From Erinaceus europaeus (lineage: Eukaryota; Chordata; Mammalia; Eulipotyphla; Erinaceidae): DNA of 64,000 nucleotides. Made by a program: the position numbers and the translations under genes. Location: positions 69,263,254 through 69,327,253 of the forward strand of contig NC_080168.1 in the NCBI RefSeq assembly GCF_950295315.1, given 5' to 3'. The notes under the pieces are model-generated. The model had not been told where the DNA came from. It made no database searches and saw nothing but the letters and a program-made list of their open reading frames with translations. Below, in pieces: positions 34,944-49,350 of the stretch (position 1 is its first letter; each line of letters opens with the position of its first letter).

Positions 34944-37900
34944 GGAGACCATGTACACAGCTGCAGCTTCTAAATCCAGAACGGTTTGTACGTCTTATCA
35001 AAGAAGTAATGAATACATTCTGGCCTGGCCGAGAGCTGATTGTTCAGTGGTATCCATTTGATGAAAGCAAGAATCACCCATCTCTTTCCTGGCTTAAAAT
35101 GGTCTGGAAGAATCTCTATATACATTTTTCAGAGGATCTGACCTTGGTTGATGAGATGCCACTCATCCCCAGAACTGCCCTAGAAGAAGGCCATGCATGT
35201 GTGGAACTTATTAGACTCAGGATTCCCTCATTAGTCATTTTAGACGATGAATCTGAAGCACAGCTCCCAGAATTTATAGCAGAGATTATACAAAAACTTG
35301 GAGGGATTGTCCTTAAGAAATTAGATGCCTCCATACAACATCCACTTATTAAAAAGTATATTCATTCTCCACTACCAAGTGCTGTTTTGCAGATAATGGA
35401 GAAGATGCCACTGCAGAAATTGTGCAGTCAGGTAACTTCACTTCTTCCAACACACAAAGATGCCCTGAGAAAGTTCTTAGCTAGTTTAACTGATATCAGT
35501 GAAAAGGAGAAAAGAATAATCCAAGAGTTGACAATATTCAAGCGGATCAACCATTCATCTGGTCAGGGCATTTCCTCCTATACAAAACTGAAAGGCTGTA
35601 AAGTTATGCACCACACTGCCAAGCTTCCACCAGATCTCCGACTCTCTGTTTCAGTTATAGATAGTAGTGATGAAGCTACTATTCGCTTGGCCAACATGTT
35701 GAAAATAGAGAAATTGAAGACTACTAGTTGCTTAAAGCTTATTTTAAAAGACATTGAAAATGCTTTTTATTCACATGAAGAAGTCACACACCTTATGTTG
35801 TGGATTCTTGAGAACCTGTCCTCTCTTAAAAATGAGAATCCAAATGTCCTTGATTGGTTAGTACCATTAAAATTTATTCAGATGTCATCTGAGCAGATGG
35901 TATCAGCCAGTGAACTCTTCGATCCTGATGTAGAAGTACTCAAGGACCTCTTTTCCTTTGAAGAAGCAACTTGTTTCCCACCTGAAGGCTTTACCTCACC
36001 AGATATTCTTCACTCTTTACGACAGATTGGTTTAAAAAATGAAGGCAGTCTCAAAGAGAAGGACATTATACAAGTGGCAAAGAAAGTTGAAGCCTTACAG
36101 GCCAGTTCTTATCCAAATCAGGATGTTCTTTTAAAGAAAGCCAAAACACTCTTGCTTGTTTTAAATAAGAATCATACTCTACTGCAGACACCTGAAGGGA
36201 AGATGGCACTGAAGAAGATGAAGTGGATCCCAGCTTATAAGGAGAGGCCTCCAAATTACCCAGCCTCTTTAGTTTGGAAAGGAGATCTCTGTCATCTCTG
36301 TGCACCACCAGACATGTGTGATGTAGCCCATGCAGTTCTGGTGGGCTCATCTCTTCCTCTTGTTGAGACTATCCACATCAACTTGGAAAAAGCACTGGGG
36401 ATCTTAACCAAGCCAAGTATCAGTGCAGTCTTAAAACACTTCAAAATTGTTGTTGACTGGTATACTTCAAAAATGTTCAGTGATGAAGACTACTACCAGT
36501 TCCAGCATATCTTACTTGAAATTTATGGATTCATGCATGATCATTTAAATGAAGGGAAAGATGCTTTCAGAGCCTTAAAATTCCCATGGGTTTGGACTGG
36601 CAAAAAATTTTGTTCCCTTGCCCAGGCAGTGATAAAACCATTTCATGATCTGGACCTTCAGCCTTATTTGCATAGTGTGCCTAAAACTATGGCAAAGTTC
36701 CACCAGCTGTTTAAGGTCTGTGGCTCAATAGAAGAATTGACATCAGATCACATTTCCATGGTTATTCAGAAGGTATACCTCAAAAGTGACAAAGATCTCA
36801 GTGAGCAGGAAAGCAAACAGAATCTTCATCTTATGTTGAATATTATTAGATGGCTGTATAGCAATCAGATTCCAGCAAGCCTCAACACTCCAGTTCCTAT
36901 ACATCATAGCAGAAATCCTTCTAAACTCATCATGAAACCAATTCATGAATGCTGTTACTGTGATATCAAAGTTGATGATCTTAATGACATATTGGAAGAT
37001 TCAGTAGAACCAATCATCTTAGTGCACGAAGATATACCAATGAAAACTGCAGAATGGTTGAAAGTTCCATGTCTTAGTACAAGATTGATCAACCCTGAAA
37101 ATATGGGATTTGAGCAGTCAGGACAAAGAGAGCCACTTACTGTAAGGATAAAAAATATTCTGGAAGAATACCCTTCAGTGTCAGATATTTTTAAAGAACT
37201 GCTTCAAAATGCTGATGATGCCAATGCAACAGAATGCAGTTTCATGATTGACATGAGAAGAAATATGGACATCAGAGAGAATCTTTTAGACCCAGGAATG
37301 GCAGCTTGTCATGGACCGGCTTTGTGGTCATTTAACAATTCTGAGTTCTCTGATTCAGATTTTGTGAACATAACTAGATTAGGAGAATCTTTAAAAAGAG
37401 GAGAAGTTGACAAAGTTGGGAAATTTGGCCTTGGGTTTAATTCTGTGTATCATATCACTGACATTCCTATTATTATGAGTCGAGAATTCATGATAATGTT
37501 TGATCCAAATATAAACCATATCAGCAAACACATTAAGGACAAGTCTAACCCTGGGATCAAAATTAATTGGAGTAAACAGCAGAAAAGACTTCGGAAATTT
37601 CCTAACCAGTTCAAACCGTTTATTGATGTATTTGGCTGTCAGTTACCTTTGTCTGTAGAAGCACCATATAGCTACAATGGAACTCTTTTCCGACTATCTT
37701 TTAGAACCCAACAGGAAGCAAAAGTGAGTGAAGTTAGCAGTACCTGCTATAATACAGCAGATATTTATTCTCTCGTGGATGAATTTAGTCTCTGTGGACA
37801 CCGGCTTATCATTTTCACTCAGAGTGTAAATTCAATGTATTTGAAGTACTTGAAAATAGAGGAAGCCAATCCCAACTTAGCACAAGATACGATAATAATA

Positions 37901-40900
37901 AAAAAAAATCCCTGCCCTTCCAAAGCATTAAATGCACCTGTCCTAAGTGTTTTGAAAGAAGCTGCTAAGCTCATGAAGACTTGCAGCACCAGTAATAAGA
38001 AGCTTCCTGCAGATGCACCAAAGTCCTCCTGCATTCTTCAGATCACAGTGGAAGAGTTCCATCATGTATTCAGAAGGATTGCCGATTTACAGTCGCCACT
38101 TTTTAGAGGGCCTGATGATGATCCAGTTGCTCTCTTTGAGATGGCTAAGTCTGGCCAGTCAAAAAAGCCATCAGACGAGTTGCCACAGAAGACAGTGGAT
38201 TGTACCACGTGGCTTATTTGTACCTGCATGGACATAGGAGAGGCTCTGAAGTTTTCTCTGAGTGAAAGTGGCAGAAGACTAGGGTTGGTTCCTTGTGGAG
38301 CAGTAGGAGTTCTCCTGTCTGAAATCCAAGATCAGAAGTGGACTGTGAAGGCACACACTGGAGAAGTATTCTGCTACCTACCTTTAAGAATAAGAACAGG
38401 CCTTCCAGTCCACATAAATGGGTGCTTTGCAGTCACCTCAAATAGAAAAGAAATCTGGAAGACAGACACAAAAGGGCGGTGGAATACCACTTTCATGAGA
38501 CATGTCATCGTGAAAGCATACTTAGAGGCACTTTGTGTCCTGCGTGACCTGGCCATCAGCGGAGAGCTAGTTGATTATACTTATTATGTAGTGTGGCCTG
38601 ATCCTGACTCAGTGCATGATGACTTTTCTGTGATTTGTCAAGGTTTTTATGAAGACATAGCTCATGGAAAAGGGAAAGAACTGACCCGGGTCTTCTCTGA
38701 TGGTTCGACATGGGTGTCCATGAAAAATGTGAGATTTCTAGATGATTCTATCCTTAAAAGAAAAGATGTTGGCCCAGCAGCCTTCAAGATATTTTTGAAA
38801 TATCTTAAGAAAACTGGGTCAAAAAACCTGTGTGCTGTTGAACTTCCTTCCTCAGTAAAATTAGGATTTGAAGAAGCTGGCTGCAAACATATACTGCTTG
38901 AAAACACATTTTCAGAGAGACAGTTTTTTTCAGAAGTGTTTTTTCCAAATATTCAGGAAATTGAAGCCGAACTCAGAGATCCTTTAATGAGCTTTGTGCT
39001 TAATGAAAAGCTCGATGAGTTCTCAGGGATTCTCCGTGTTACTCCCTGCATTCCTTGCTCATTGGAGGGCCATCCTTTGGTCTTACCATCAAGACTCATC
39101 CATCCTGAAGGACGAGTTGCAAAGTTATTTGACACCACAGATGGGCGATTTCCTTATGGCTCTACCCAGGACTATCTCAACCCCATTATCTTGATTAAAC
39201 TGGTTCAGCTAGGCATGGCAAAAGATGACATCTTGTGGGATGACATGCTCGAACGTGCAGAGTCTGTAGCTGAAATTAACAAAAGTGATCATGCTTCTGC
39301 TTGCCTGCGAAGTAGCATCCTCCTCAGCCTTATTGATGAGAAACTGAAAATCAGGGATCCCAGAGCAAAGGATTTTGCTGCAAAATATCAAACAATCCCC
39401 TTTCTTCCATTTCTAACCAAGCCAGCGGGTTTCTCTTTGAACTGGAAAGGCAACAGCTTTAAGCCTGAAACCATGTTTGCAGCAACTGATCTTTATACAG
39501 CTGAGCATCAAGACATAGTTTGCCTTTTGCAGCCAATTCTAAATGAAAATTCACATTCCTTCAGAGGCTGTGGTTCTGTGCCACTGGCTGTGAAGGAGTT
39601 TTTGGGCTTACTGAGAAAACCAACAGTTGATCTGGTGGTAAACCAATTAAAAGAAGTTGCTAGATCTGTTGATGATGGGATTACATTGTACCAGGAGAAC
39701 ATCACAAATGCTTGTTACAAATACCTTCATGAAGCCATGCTGCAAAATGAGGTCACTAAGCTGGCAATAACTGAAAAGCTGAAACTCTTTTGCTTCATCC
39801 TAGTTGAGAATGCCTATGTTGATTCAGAAAAGGTCTCTTTCCATTTGAATTTTGAAGCAGCACCATACCTTTATCAGTTGCCTAATAAATATAAGAATAA
39901 TTTTCGTGAACTTTTTGAAAGTGTGGGTGTGAGGCAGTCATTTTCTGTTGAGGATTTTGCCCTTGTTTTGGAAGCTATTGATCAAGAAAAGGGATCAAAG
40001 CAAATAACAGAAGAGAATTTTCAGCTTTGTCGGAGAATAATTAGTGAAGGGATATGGAGTCTCATCAGAGAAAAGAAACAAGAATTTTGTGAGAAAAATT
40101 ATGGTAAAATATTGTTGCCAGATACTAACCTTAAGCTTCTTCCTGCTAAATCTTTATGCTATAATGATTGCCCCTGGATAAAAGTAAAGGATAGCTCTGT
40201 GAAATATTGTCATGCTGACATACCCAGGGAAGTAGCTGTGAAACTAGGAGCAGTGCCAAAGCGACACAAAGCCTTAGAAAGGTATGCCTCCAATATCTGT
40301 TTTACAACACTTGGCACAGAATTTGGCCAGAAAGAAAAATTGACCAGTAGAATCAAGAGCATCCTTAATGCCTATCCTTCAGAAAAAGAAATGTTGAAAG
40401 AACTGCTTCAGAATGCTGATGATGCAAAGGCCACAGAGATCTGCTTTGTGTTTGATCCACGACAGCACCCAGTTGATAGGATATTCGATGATAAATGGGC
40501 ACCACTGCAGGGACCTGCACTCTGTGTGTATAATAACCAGCCTTTTACGGAAGATGATGTCAGAGGAATTCAGAACCTAGGCAAGGGTACCAAGGAAGGA
40601 AATCCTTGTAAAACAGGACAGTATGGAATAGGATTCAATTCTGTGTACCATATTACAGACTGCCCTTCTTTTATTTCTGGCAATGACATCCTGTGCATTT
40701 TTGACCCTCATGCCAGGTATGCACCAGGAGCCACATCTGTTAGCCCTGGGCGTATGTTTCGAGATCTGGATGTAGATTTTAGGACACAGTTCTCAGACGT
40801 TCTGGATCTTTACTTGGGAAGCCACTTTAAGCTGGATAATTGCACCATGTTTAGGTTTCCCCTTCGCAATGCAGAAATGGCGAAAGTCTCAGAAATTTCA

Positions 40901-43900
40901 TCAGTTCCATCATCAGACAGAATGGTCCAGAACCTTCTGGACAAACTGCGCTCAGATGGTGCAGAGCTTTTAATGTTTCTAAATCATATGGAAAAAATCT
41001 CTATTTGTGAAATAGACAAAGCTACGGGGGCTCTCAATGTGCTGTATTCTGTGAAGGGCAAAATCACGGATGGAGACCGACTGAAAAGGAAGCAGTTCCA
41101 TGCATCTGTAATTGATAGCGTCACCAAAAAGAGGCAGCTTAAAGACATACCAGTTCAACAGATAACCTACACTATGGACACCGAGGACACTGAAGGCAAC
41201 CTTACTACATGGCTGATATGTAATAGATCAGGTTTTTCCAGCATGGAAAAAGTCTCTAAGAGTGTGATATCAGCTCACAAGAACCAAGACATTACTCTCT
41301 TCCCACGAGGTGGAGTGGCTGCCTGCATTACCCACAATTATAAAAAGCCCCACAGGGTCTTCTGCTTTTTGCCCCTCTCCTTAGAAACAGGCTTACCCTT
41401 TCATGTGAATGGCCACTTTGCTCTAGACTCAGCCAGAAGAAACTTGTGGCGGGATGACAATGGGGTGGGTGTTCGGAGTGACTGGAACAACAGCTTGATG
41501 ACAGCACTCATAGCCCCTGCATATGTTGAGTTACTGATTCAGCTGAAAAAGCGCTATTTCCCTGGTTCTGATCCAACACTGTCTGTTTTGCAGAACACCC
41601 CTATTCATGTTGTGAAGGACACTTTAAAGAAATTCCTGTCCTTCTTCCCAGTGAACAGGCTTGACTTGCAACCAGACCTTTACTGTCTAGTGAAGGCCCT
41701 CTACAGCTGTATCCATGAGGACATGAAGCGTCTGTTGCCTGTTGTACGGGCTCCAAATATTGATGGCTCTGATTTGCACTCAGCAGTTATCATTACCTGG
41801 ATCAATATGTCTACTTCCAATAAAACAAGACCGTTTTTTGACAACTTACTGCAGGATGAACTGCAACACCTGAAAAATGCTGACTATAACATTACCACAC
41901 GCAAAACAGTGGCTGAGAATGTCTACAGACTGAAGCACCTCCTCCTGGAAATTGGGTTCAACTTGGTGTACAACTGTGATGAAACTGCAAACCTGTACCA
42001 CTGTCTTATTGATGCAGACATACCTGTGAGTTACGTGACTCCTGCTGATGTTAGAGCATTCCTAATGACTTTCTCCTCTCCTGATACAAATTGCCACATT
42101 GGAAAGCTGCCATGTCGTCTCCAGCAGACGAATCTGAAACTTTTCCATAGTTTGAAGCTATTAGTTGACTATTGTTTTAAGGATGCAGAAGAAAGTGAAA
42201 TTGAAGTGGAGGGGCTTCCCCTTCTCATTACCCTGGACAGTGTTCTGCAGACTTTTGATGCGAAGCGTGCTAAGTTCTTGACCACATACCATGAATTGAT
42301 TCCCTCTCGCAAGGACTTGTTCATGAACACTTTATACCTGAAGTATAGTAGCATTTTGCTGAACTGCAAAGTTGCAAAAGTGTTTGAAATGTCCAGCTTT
42401 GCAGATTTGCTTCCCTCTGTCTTGCCTCGTGAATATAAGACCAAAAATTTTACCAAGTGGAAAGAGAATTTTGCTAGTGAGTCCTGGCTTAAGAACACAT
42501 GGCACTTCATCAGTGAATCTGTAAGTGTGAAAGAAGACCAAGAGGAAATGAAACCAACATTTGAGGTTATTGTTGACACTCTGAAAGACTGGGCACTACT
42601 TCCAGGAATCAAGTTTACTGTATCCTCCAACCATCTTGTGGTTCCTGAAGGGGATGTTCTGCTTCCACTGAGCCTTATGCACATTGCCGTCTTCCCCAAT
42701 GCTCAAAGTGACAAAGTCTTCCACACTCTCATGAAAGCTGGTTGCATTCAGCTCGCCTTGAACAAAATATGTTCCAAAGACAGTGCATTTGTCCCACTGC
42801 TGTCATGCCACACAGCCAACATAGAAAGCCCCACTAGCATTTTGAAGGCTGTTCATCACATGGTCCAAACGTCAACGTTTAGAACTGAGAAATTAGTCGA
42901 AAGTGACTTTGAAGCCCTTTTGATGTATTTCAACTGCAATCTGAACCACTTGATGTCCCAAGATGACATTAAGATTTTAAAGTCACTTCCATGCTATAAG
43001 TCCATCAGTGGCCGCTATATGAGCATTGCCAAATTTGGGACAAGCTATGTACTTACAAAAAGCATTCCTTCAGCTGAAGTAGAAAAATGGACACAGTCAT
43101 CACCATCTGCATTTCTTGAAGAAAAAATACACTTGAAAGAGCTCTATGAGGTGCTCGGGTGTGTACCTGTAGATGACCTTGAAGTCTATCTGAAGCATCT
43201 TTTACCAAAGATTGAAAACCTATCTTATGATGCAAAACTAGAGCATCTGATCTATATTAAGACTAGATTATCGAGCATTGAGGAATCATCAGAGATTAAG
43301 GAACAACTTTTTGAAAAGCTGGAAACCTTATTAGTAATCCACGATGCCAATAGTCGATTAAAGCCAGCAAAGCATTTCTATGATCGAACTATAAGAGTTT
43401 TTGAGGTGATGCTTCCTGAAAAGTGTTTTATCCCTAAGGATTTCTTTAAAAAATTGGAACAGCTTATCAAACCCAAGAATCAGGTTGCCTTTATGACATC
43501 CTGGGTAGAGTTCTTAAGAAACATTGGTCTAAAATACATCCTTTCCCAGCAACAGTTGTTACAGTTTGCTAAGGAGATCAGTGTGAGAGCAAATACAGAA
43601 AACTGGTCTAAAGAAACATTGCAAAATACAGTTGATATCCTTCTCCAGCATATATTTCAGGAAAGAATGGATTTGCTATCTGGAAATTTTCTCAAAGAAC
43701 TGTCTTTAATACCATTCTTGTGTCCTGAGCGGGCCCCTGCTGAATTCATTAGATTCCATCCTCAATATCAAGAGGTAAATGGAACACTACCTCTTATAAA
43801 GTTTAATGGAGCACAGGTGAATCCGAAATTCAAGCAGTGTGATGTGCTCCAGTTGTTATGGACATCCTGTCCTATCCTTCCAGAAAAAGCCACACCCCTG

Positions 43901-46504
43901 AGTATCAGAGAACAAGAAGGTAGTGACCTTGGTCCACAAGAACAGCTTGAGCAAGTTTTAAGTATGCTTAATGTTAATCTGGACCCTCCACTTGATAAGG
44001 TCATTAATAACTGTAGAAACATTTGCAACATAACAACTTTGGATGAAGAAATGGTCAAGACTAGAGCTAAGGTTTTAAGGAGCATATATGAGTTTCTCAG
44101 TGCTGAGAAAAGAGAGTTTCGTTTTCAACTTCGGGGTGTTGCTTTTGTGATGGTAGAAGATGGCTGGAAACTTCTGAAGCCTGAGGAGGTTGTGATAAAC
44201 CTAGAATATGAATCTGATTTCAAGCCTTACTTATACAAGCTACCTTTAGAACTGGGCACATTCCACCAACTGTTCAAACTTCTAGGTACGGAAGATATAA
44301 TTTCCACTAAGCAATACGTGGAAGTGTTGAGCCGCATCTTCAAAAACTCCGAAGGGAAACAGTTGGATCCCAATGAAATGCGTACAGTTAAGAGAGTCGT
44401 TTCTGGCTTGTTCAAGAGTCTTCAGAATGATTCAGTCAAAGTGAGGAGTGACCTTGAGAATGTTCGAGACCTTGCACTTCACCTCCCCAGCCAGGATGGA
44501 AGGTTGGTCAAGTCAAGCATCCTGGTGTTTGACGATGCACCCCACTACAAAAGTAGAATCCAGGGGAACATTGGTGTGCAGATGTTGGTGGATCTCAGCC
44601 AGTGCTACTTGGGAAAAGACCATGGGTTTCATACAAAGTTAATAATGCTTTTCCCCCAAAAACTCAGGCCTCGCTTACTGAGCAGTATACTTGAGGAACA
44701 ATTGGATGAAGAAACACCCAAGGTCTGTCAGTTTGGAGCACTGTGCTCTCTCCAGGGAAGGCTCCAGTTACTCTTATCTTCTGAACAGTTCATCACAGGA
44801 CTCATTAGAATCATGAAGCATGAGAATGACAATGCATTCCTGGCCAATGAGGAGAAAGCCATAAGGCTTTGCAAGGCCCTCCGAGAAGGACTCAAAGTCT
44901 CCTGCTTTGAAAAGCTCCAGACAACATTGAGAGTCAAAGGCTTCAACCCCATCCCTCACAGCAGGAGCGAGACCTTTGCATTCTTGAAGCGATTTGGGAA
45001 TGCGGTTATCCTCCTCTATATCCAGCATTCGGACAGTAAAGACATCAACTTCCTTCTAGCATTAGCCATGACACTGAAGTCAGCCACTGACAATCTGATT
45101 TCGGACACTTCATATTTAATTGCTATGCTTGGTTGCAATGACATTTATAGGCTCAGTGAGAAACTTGACAGTTTGGGGGTGAAATATGACTCTTCTGAAC
45201 CCTCCAAACTGGAACTTCCAATGCCTGGCACACCAATACCTGCTGAAATCCATTACACTCTGCTGATGGACCCCATGAATGTATTCTACCCGGGAGAATA
45301 TGTTGGATACCTTGTTGATGCTGAGGGTGGTGATATCTACGGCTCATACCAGCCAACGTACACATATGCGATCATTGTGCAAGAAGTTGAAAGAGAGGAT
45401 GCTGACAATTCAAGCTTTCTAGGAAAGATCTATCAGATTGATATTGGTTACAGTGAGTATAAAATCGTCAGCTCTCTTGATTTGTATAAGTTTTCGAGGC
45501 CCGAGGAGAGCTCCCAAAGCAGAGACAGTGCCCCTTCTACTCCCACCAGCCCCACAGAGCTACTGACACCTGGGCTGCGGAGCATCCCCCCTCTGTTCTC
45601 TGGGAAGGAGAGCCACAGGCCCTCCTCTTCCAAACACCAGTCTCCCAAAAAGTTGAAGGCAAATTCTCTACCAGAAATCCTAAAAGAGGTGACATCCGTG
45701 GTGGAGCAGGCCTGGAAGCTGCCAGAATCAGAGAGGAAAAAGATCATTAGGCGGCTGTATTTGAAATGGCACCCGGACAAAAACCCCGAGAATCATGACA
45801 TGGCCAATGAAGTCTTTAAGCACCTGCAAAATGAGATCAATAGGTTAGAGAAGCAGGCCTTTCTTGACCAGAGTGCAGACCGGACCTCTAGGCGCACGTT
45901 CACCACATCAGCAGCATCCCGCTTCCAGTCGGACAAGTATTCCTTCCAGAGGTTCTATACCTCTTGGAACCAGGAAGCAACAAGCCACAAATCTGAACGG
46001 CAGCAGCAAAACAAAGACAGGTGTACATTTACGGCTGGCCAGGCTTACTCCCAGCGCTTCTTCGTCCCTCCCACCTTCAAGTCGGTCGGGAATCCTGTCG
46101 AAGCCAGGAGGTGGCTTAGGCAAGCCAGGGCCAACTTCTCTGCTGCCAGGAATGATCTTCACAAAAACGCCAATGAGTGGGTGTGTTTCAAATGTTACCT
46201 GTCCACCAAGCTTGCTCTGATTGCAGCTGACTACGCCGTGAGGGGCAAGTCCGACAAAGATGTGAAGCCAGCTGCCCTGGCACAGAAAATTGAGGAGTAC
46301 AGCCAGCAACTGGAAGGGCTCACCAATGATGTGCACACATTGGAGGCCTATGGCGTGGACAGTCTGAAGACGAGATACCCGGACCTGCTCCCGTTCCCCC
46401 AGATCCCCAATGACAGGTTCACTTCTGAGGTGGCCATGCGGGTGATGGAGTGCACTGCGTGCATCATCATCAAACTGGAGAATTTCATACAGCAGAAGGT
46501 GTGA
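34944..46504 (+). CDS. SACS: Sacsin, giant terminal coding exon (residues ~728-4580)
   Basis: A single 11,561-nt exon, open throughout, begins after the acceptor ttttacag and ends at TGA 46502-46504. It encodes the bulk of sacsin, a cytoplasmic co-chaperone linked to neurofilament organisation and mitochondrial dynamics in neurons. Domains in order: the helical tail of SRR1; SRR2 from about residue 1451 with N-box Asn ~1483 (37208-37210) and G-box [14 protein letters not shown] ~1553 (37418); SRR3 from about 2518 with N-box Asn ~2551 (40412) and G-box [14 protein letters not shown] ~2619 (40616); a long helical region; a serine/proline-rich linker around 45500-45640; a J domain (about 45677-45938) with the diagnostic HPD triplet at 45770-45778 (residue ~4337) inside [12 protein letters not shown], suggesting it can stimulate HSP70; and a C-terminal HEPN nucleotide-binding domain (about 46100-46465) starting [19 protein letters not shown] and ending at FIQQKV. 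There are no frameshifts or stops. The upstream in-frame ATG at 34904 is intronic and is not the start. Confidence 0.98.
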
Positions 46505-47762
46505 CAGCATAGAATGCTGAGGTGAATCCTGGTGTGTGTGACATGGGTGAACTGGTTGCTATTTTGATTGCCATTTCCCTAGGAACCCAGAAACACAGCA
46601 CAGATTGGAATACCTACGGAAGATCTCAGCTGAAGTTGACATTCTGAAGCGGGTAGTTAACTACAAAGTTGTCTGATGAGTTGGAATCACACAGCATTGA
46701 ACTGCACTTTACCAGCCAAAGCTTGGCAGAGTGTGAGGGAGAGGGTCTGTGTGCCTCTGGCTAGGGCAGAGTTAATTTTGTGTTTCCAACAAGGTAGTTT
46801 GGAAGGAGCTCATGAAACACTGGATATATCACTGACCTCTCCCTCACTCCCCACCCACATACACACACAAGGAGCTAATCTATTAAGTGGCTCCTCTTTG
46901 GGATGTATTCTTTTCTTATCAGCTGGATCTGATAATAATGTGTAGTAGTTTTACATCTTCAATAGTAAATCCTACAAAAATGGTACAGCATTTTAGTCCT
47001 GAACATAACTTGATCAAGGGTGTGCATCTAGTACTTCCTAGGGTGCACTGAGTAGCCTTTTCCATTTTTATTTGAATTTTTTTTTTTACACTTTATGTTT
47101 ACAAGCTTCCCATTTCCTGAAGATAGGTTATAGAGATTCGGAAGAGTGGCAGGTGAGTCTTGACAATAGATGTTAACATTGCTTCTGAGAACTGCCAACC
47201 AAAACAACAGAGGGCCAATTCTGTACGTTGGTTTTCTGTATGTATGTGATTCTCACAGATGTCCTAATTTATACAGTGAGGTTGAACAGGATGTAGTTTT
47301 TTGTTGTTGTCTAAAGGTGCTGCATATAACAAAATTTTGTCCTTCAAAATGAAGTGGAGTTTTTTTGGGATTTACTTTGAAATAATTTGAAAATGATAAA
47401 ATCATTAGGACCCTATTAGATAGCTTTGAAACAGTGATTAGTTTGTATTGTTGCCATGAGTGATTCAGAACTGACATTGGATTTTCATCATATCTGAGTG
47501 TCCTGCTATCCTTTCTCAACATAATTGCTTTGCAGAGTATAGAAGAAAGGTAATAATCAATAATTTATATCCGTGTGCTGGCTGTACATGATGCTAAATA
47601 TAATATACAGTTAAGGGCTTATGGAACATGTAAAAACTTTTTAATTTTTATTGGTAATAAGGAATGTTTTGCCTCCACAATTGCTTCTGGGTTTGGAGCC
47701 ATCTGATTATTTCTTCTGTTATTTTAAGTGCCATAATTTTAATAAAGGAAATGTACATATGA
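46505..47762 (+). other. SACS: SACS 3' untranslated region
   Basis: The sequence after the sacsin stop is AT-rich, non-coding and notably free of SINE or L1 sequence until after 47810, as expected for a retained 3'UTR. It ends just past a canonical AATAAA. The ~1.26-kb length is close to that of the human transcript as I recall it. A T12 run lies near 47076-47090. The exact cleavage site is inferred. Confidence 0.8.
47741..47746 (+). terminator. SACS: SACS polyadenylation signal
   Basis: A canonical AATAAA sits 1237 bases after the sacsin stop codon. T-rich sequence follows about 30-50 bases further on. Repeats begin only ~70 bases downstream. No earlier canonical AATAAA stands out in the 3'UTR. 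Confidence 0.75.
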
Positions 47763-47814
47763 AGTCATTGTAACTAGTATTTCCTTTGAAGATGTTCATT
47801 GAAATTCAAATGTG

Positions 47815-48050
47815 AACTGGAATGATAGCTTACCTGGTAGTGGGTATATGCTTTGCTGTAGATGTGGCCCAGGTTTGAGCCCTAGCACCATATGAGAGTG
47901 CCATGGAACTGGGGGAGGAAGCTCTTGATCTTGTGTTTTGGCGACACTTCTCCAATCCCAGACCATCTTGTCTGTTTGAGTGAAACAGTCATCTTGAGTG
48001 CAATGAAATTGTGCATGTGCAGGCCCTCAACCACATAGACACACACACCA
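47815..48050 (+). mobile_element. tRNA-derived SINE, 'gcttacctggta' family
   Basis: aatgatagcttacctggtag, caggtttgagccctagcacc, gagagtgccatggaactggg. A relative lies at 50925-51062. Confidence 0.55.
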
Positions 48051-48559
48051 AATGTGATATTTTTATACTTGTTTGATATATGTGTATGCCCTCATTGGAA
48101 ATATTGGGACTTTTTCTCTATATTTCATGCTAGAATTTTAGTAGCTTTCTTTTCCATTAATGGATAGAAAACATTTGGTGTATGCCAAGTTTTATTCAGT
48201 ATCTGCTGACCTAGAGTTTCATCTTTGGGTGGGGCAATACTGTAATAAATATGCAGATGTATATGTATATGCTAAGTAAGCAAATGTGACCCTGGTTAGA
48301 GTGGAGTTATTATGTTTATAGTGTATATGTTTGGAAGTAGCTTCGTTCAGTGTGTCTTTCCTGTAGGTGGATGTGCTATTTCCTTTGCCACAAGGGAGAC
48401 CTTCTTGTGTGGTACTGATTCATTCAGCCCTTACAGAGAGCAAATGCTCATTATTATGAATGAGGAGCAAGTCTTTAACTTGACAGAGCAGATCATGGAT
48501 TTCTCTGTTCTAATCCTGGGCTTTCAGCTTCCTGGAACTTTGTTTAAAAGTACTGGACC

Positions 48560-48760
48560 AAAATAAAGAGACTCTGGGGGTTGAAGGGTGCTCTTAGGTC
48601 CTGGTGCACTATGGTGGAGGGGAACCTAGGCAAGAGGGTTAGAGTGTTTTGCAGAAAACTGTTTTCAGATTTTTTTTTTACACATGTACCAACAACTATA
48701 TTTACTGCTTACTGTAAACCATTAAATCCCCCAATAAATTTTTATTATTATCAGGATAGT
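48560..48760 (+). mobile_element. L1 3' end, truncated
   Basis: ggtcctggtgcactatggtg, gcagaaaactgttttcagat, taccaacaactatatttact and accattaaatcccccaataa. This is the reverse complement of the L1 end at 59700-59880. Confidence 0.6.
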
Positions 48761-48869
48761 CAATGGGAAATTTTAATATATAAACAATATAAATAGATGT
48801 AGATAAGTATAAATTTCAGTACGCACTCATTTCTAACAAGGATATTGAATATTTTCACCCAATCAATTT

Positions 48870-49350
48870 TTTTAATTGATTTAATTATGATCGACAAGTC
48901 CACTGAATAAGAGGGGTACAATTCCATACAATTTCCACCACCAGAGTTCCAAATCTCATCTCCTCCATTAGAAACTTTCCTATTTATTACCCTGGGAGTG
49001 TGGACCCAGGATCATTAAGGGGTGCAGAAGGTGGAAGGTTCTGGCTTCTGTAATTGCTTCTCCACTGGACATGGGCATTGGCAGGTCAATGCATACTCCC
49101 AAACTGTCCCTCTCTTTCCCTTGGGGCAGGGTTCTGGAGAGGTGGGTTCCAGGAAAAATAGATGAGTTTGTCTGCCTAGGGAAGTCAGGTTGGCATCATG
49201 GTAGCATCTGCAACTTGGTGGTTGAAAAGCAGTAAGATAGAAAGCAGAACAAATTGTTGACTAATCATGAACCTAAAGGATGAGTTTTGAGGAAGAGCAG
49301 ATGAGTTTTGGGAGGTCTCCATCTTGCAAAAAGCTAGGAAGCTTATTTAT
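48870..49350 (-). mobile_element. L1 3' region, truncated
   Basis: Follows 13211-13650 of the full-length L1: gaataagaggggtacaattc, gtgtggacccaggatcatta, ggtggaaggttctggcttct, caacttggtggttgaaaagc. Confidence 0.75.

Noticed and set aside
42169..42699. 176-residue - strand open frame
   Set aside because: Antisense shadow of the sacsin coding exon.
45908..46510. 200-residue open frame on the - strand over the end of SACS
   Set aside because: A shadow of the sacsin HEPN region in another frame; no recognisable protein.
48312..48566. 84-residue + strand open frame in the SACS-SGCG gap
   Set aside because: No recognisable homology, no splice partners, and it ends in an L1 3' end; probably chance.
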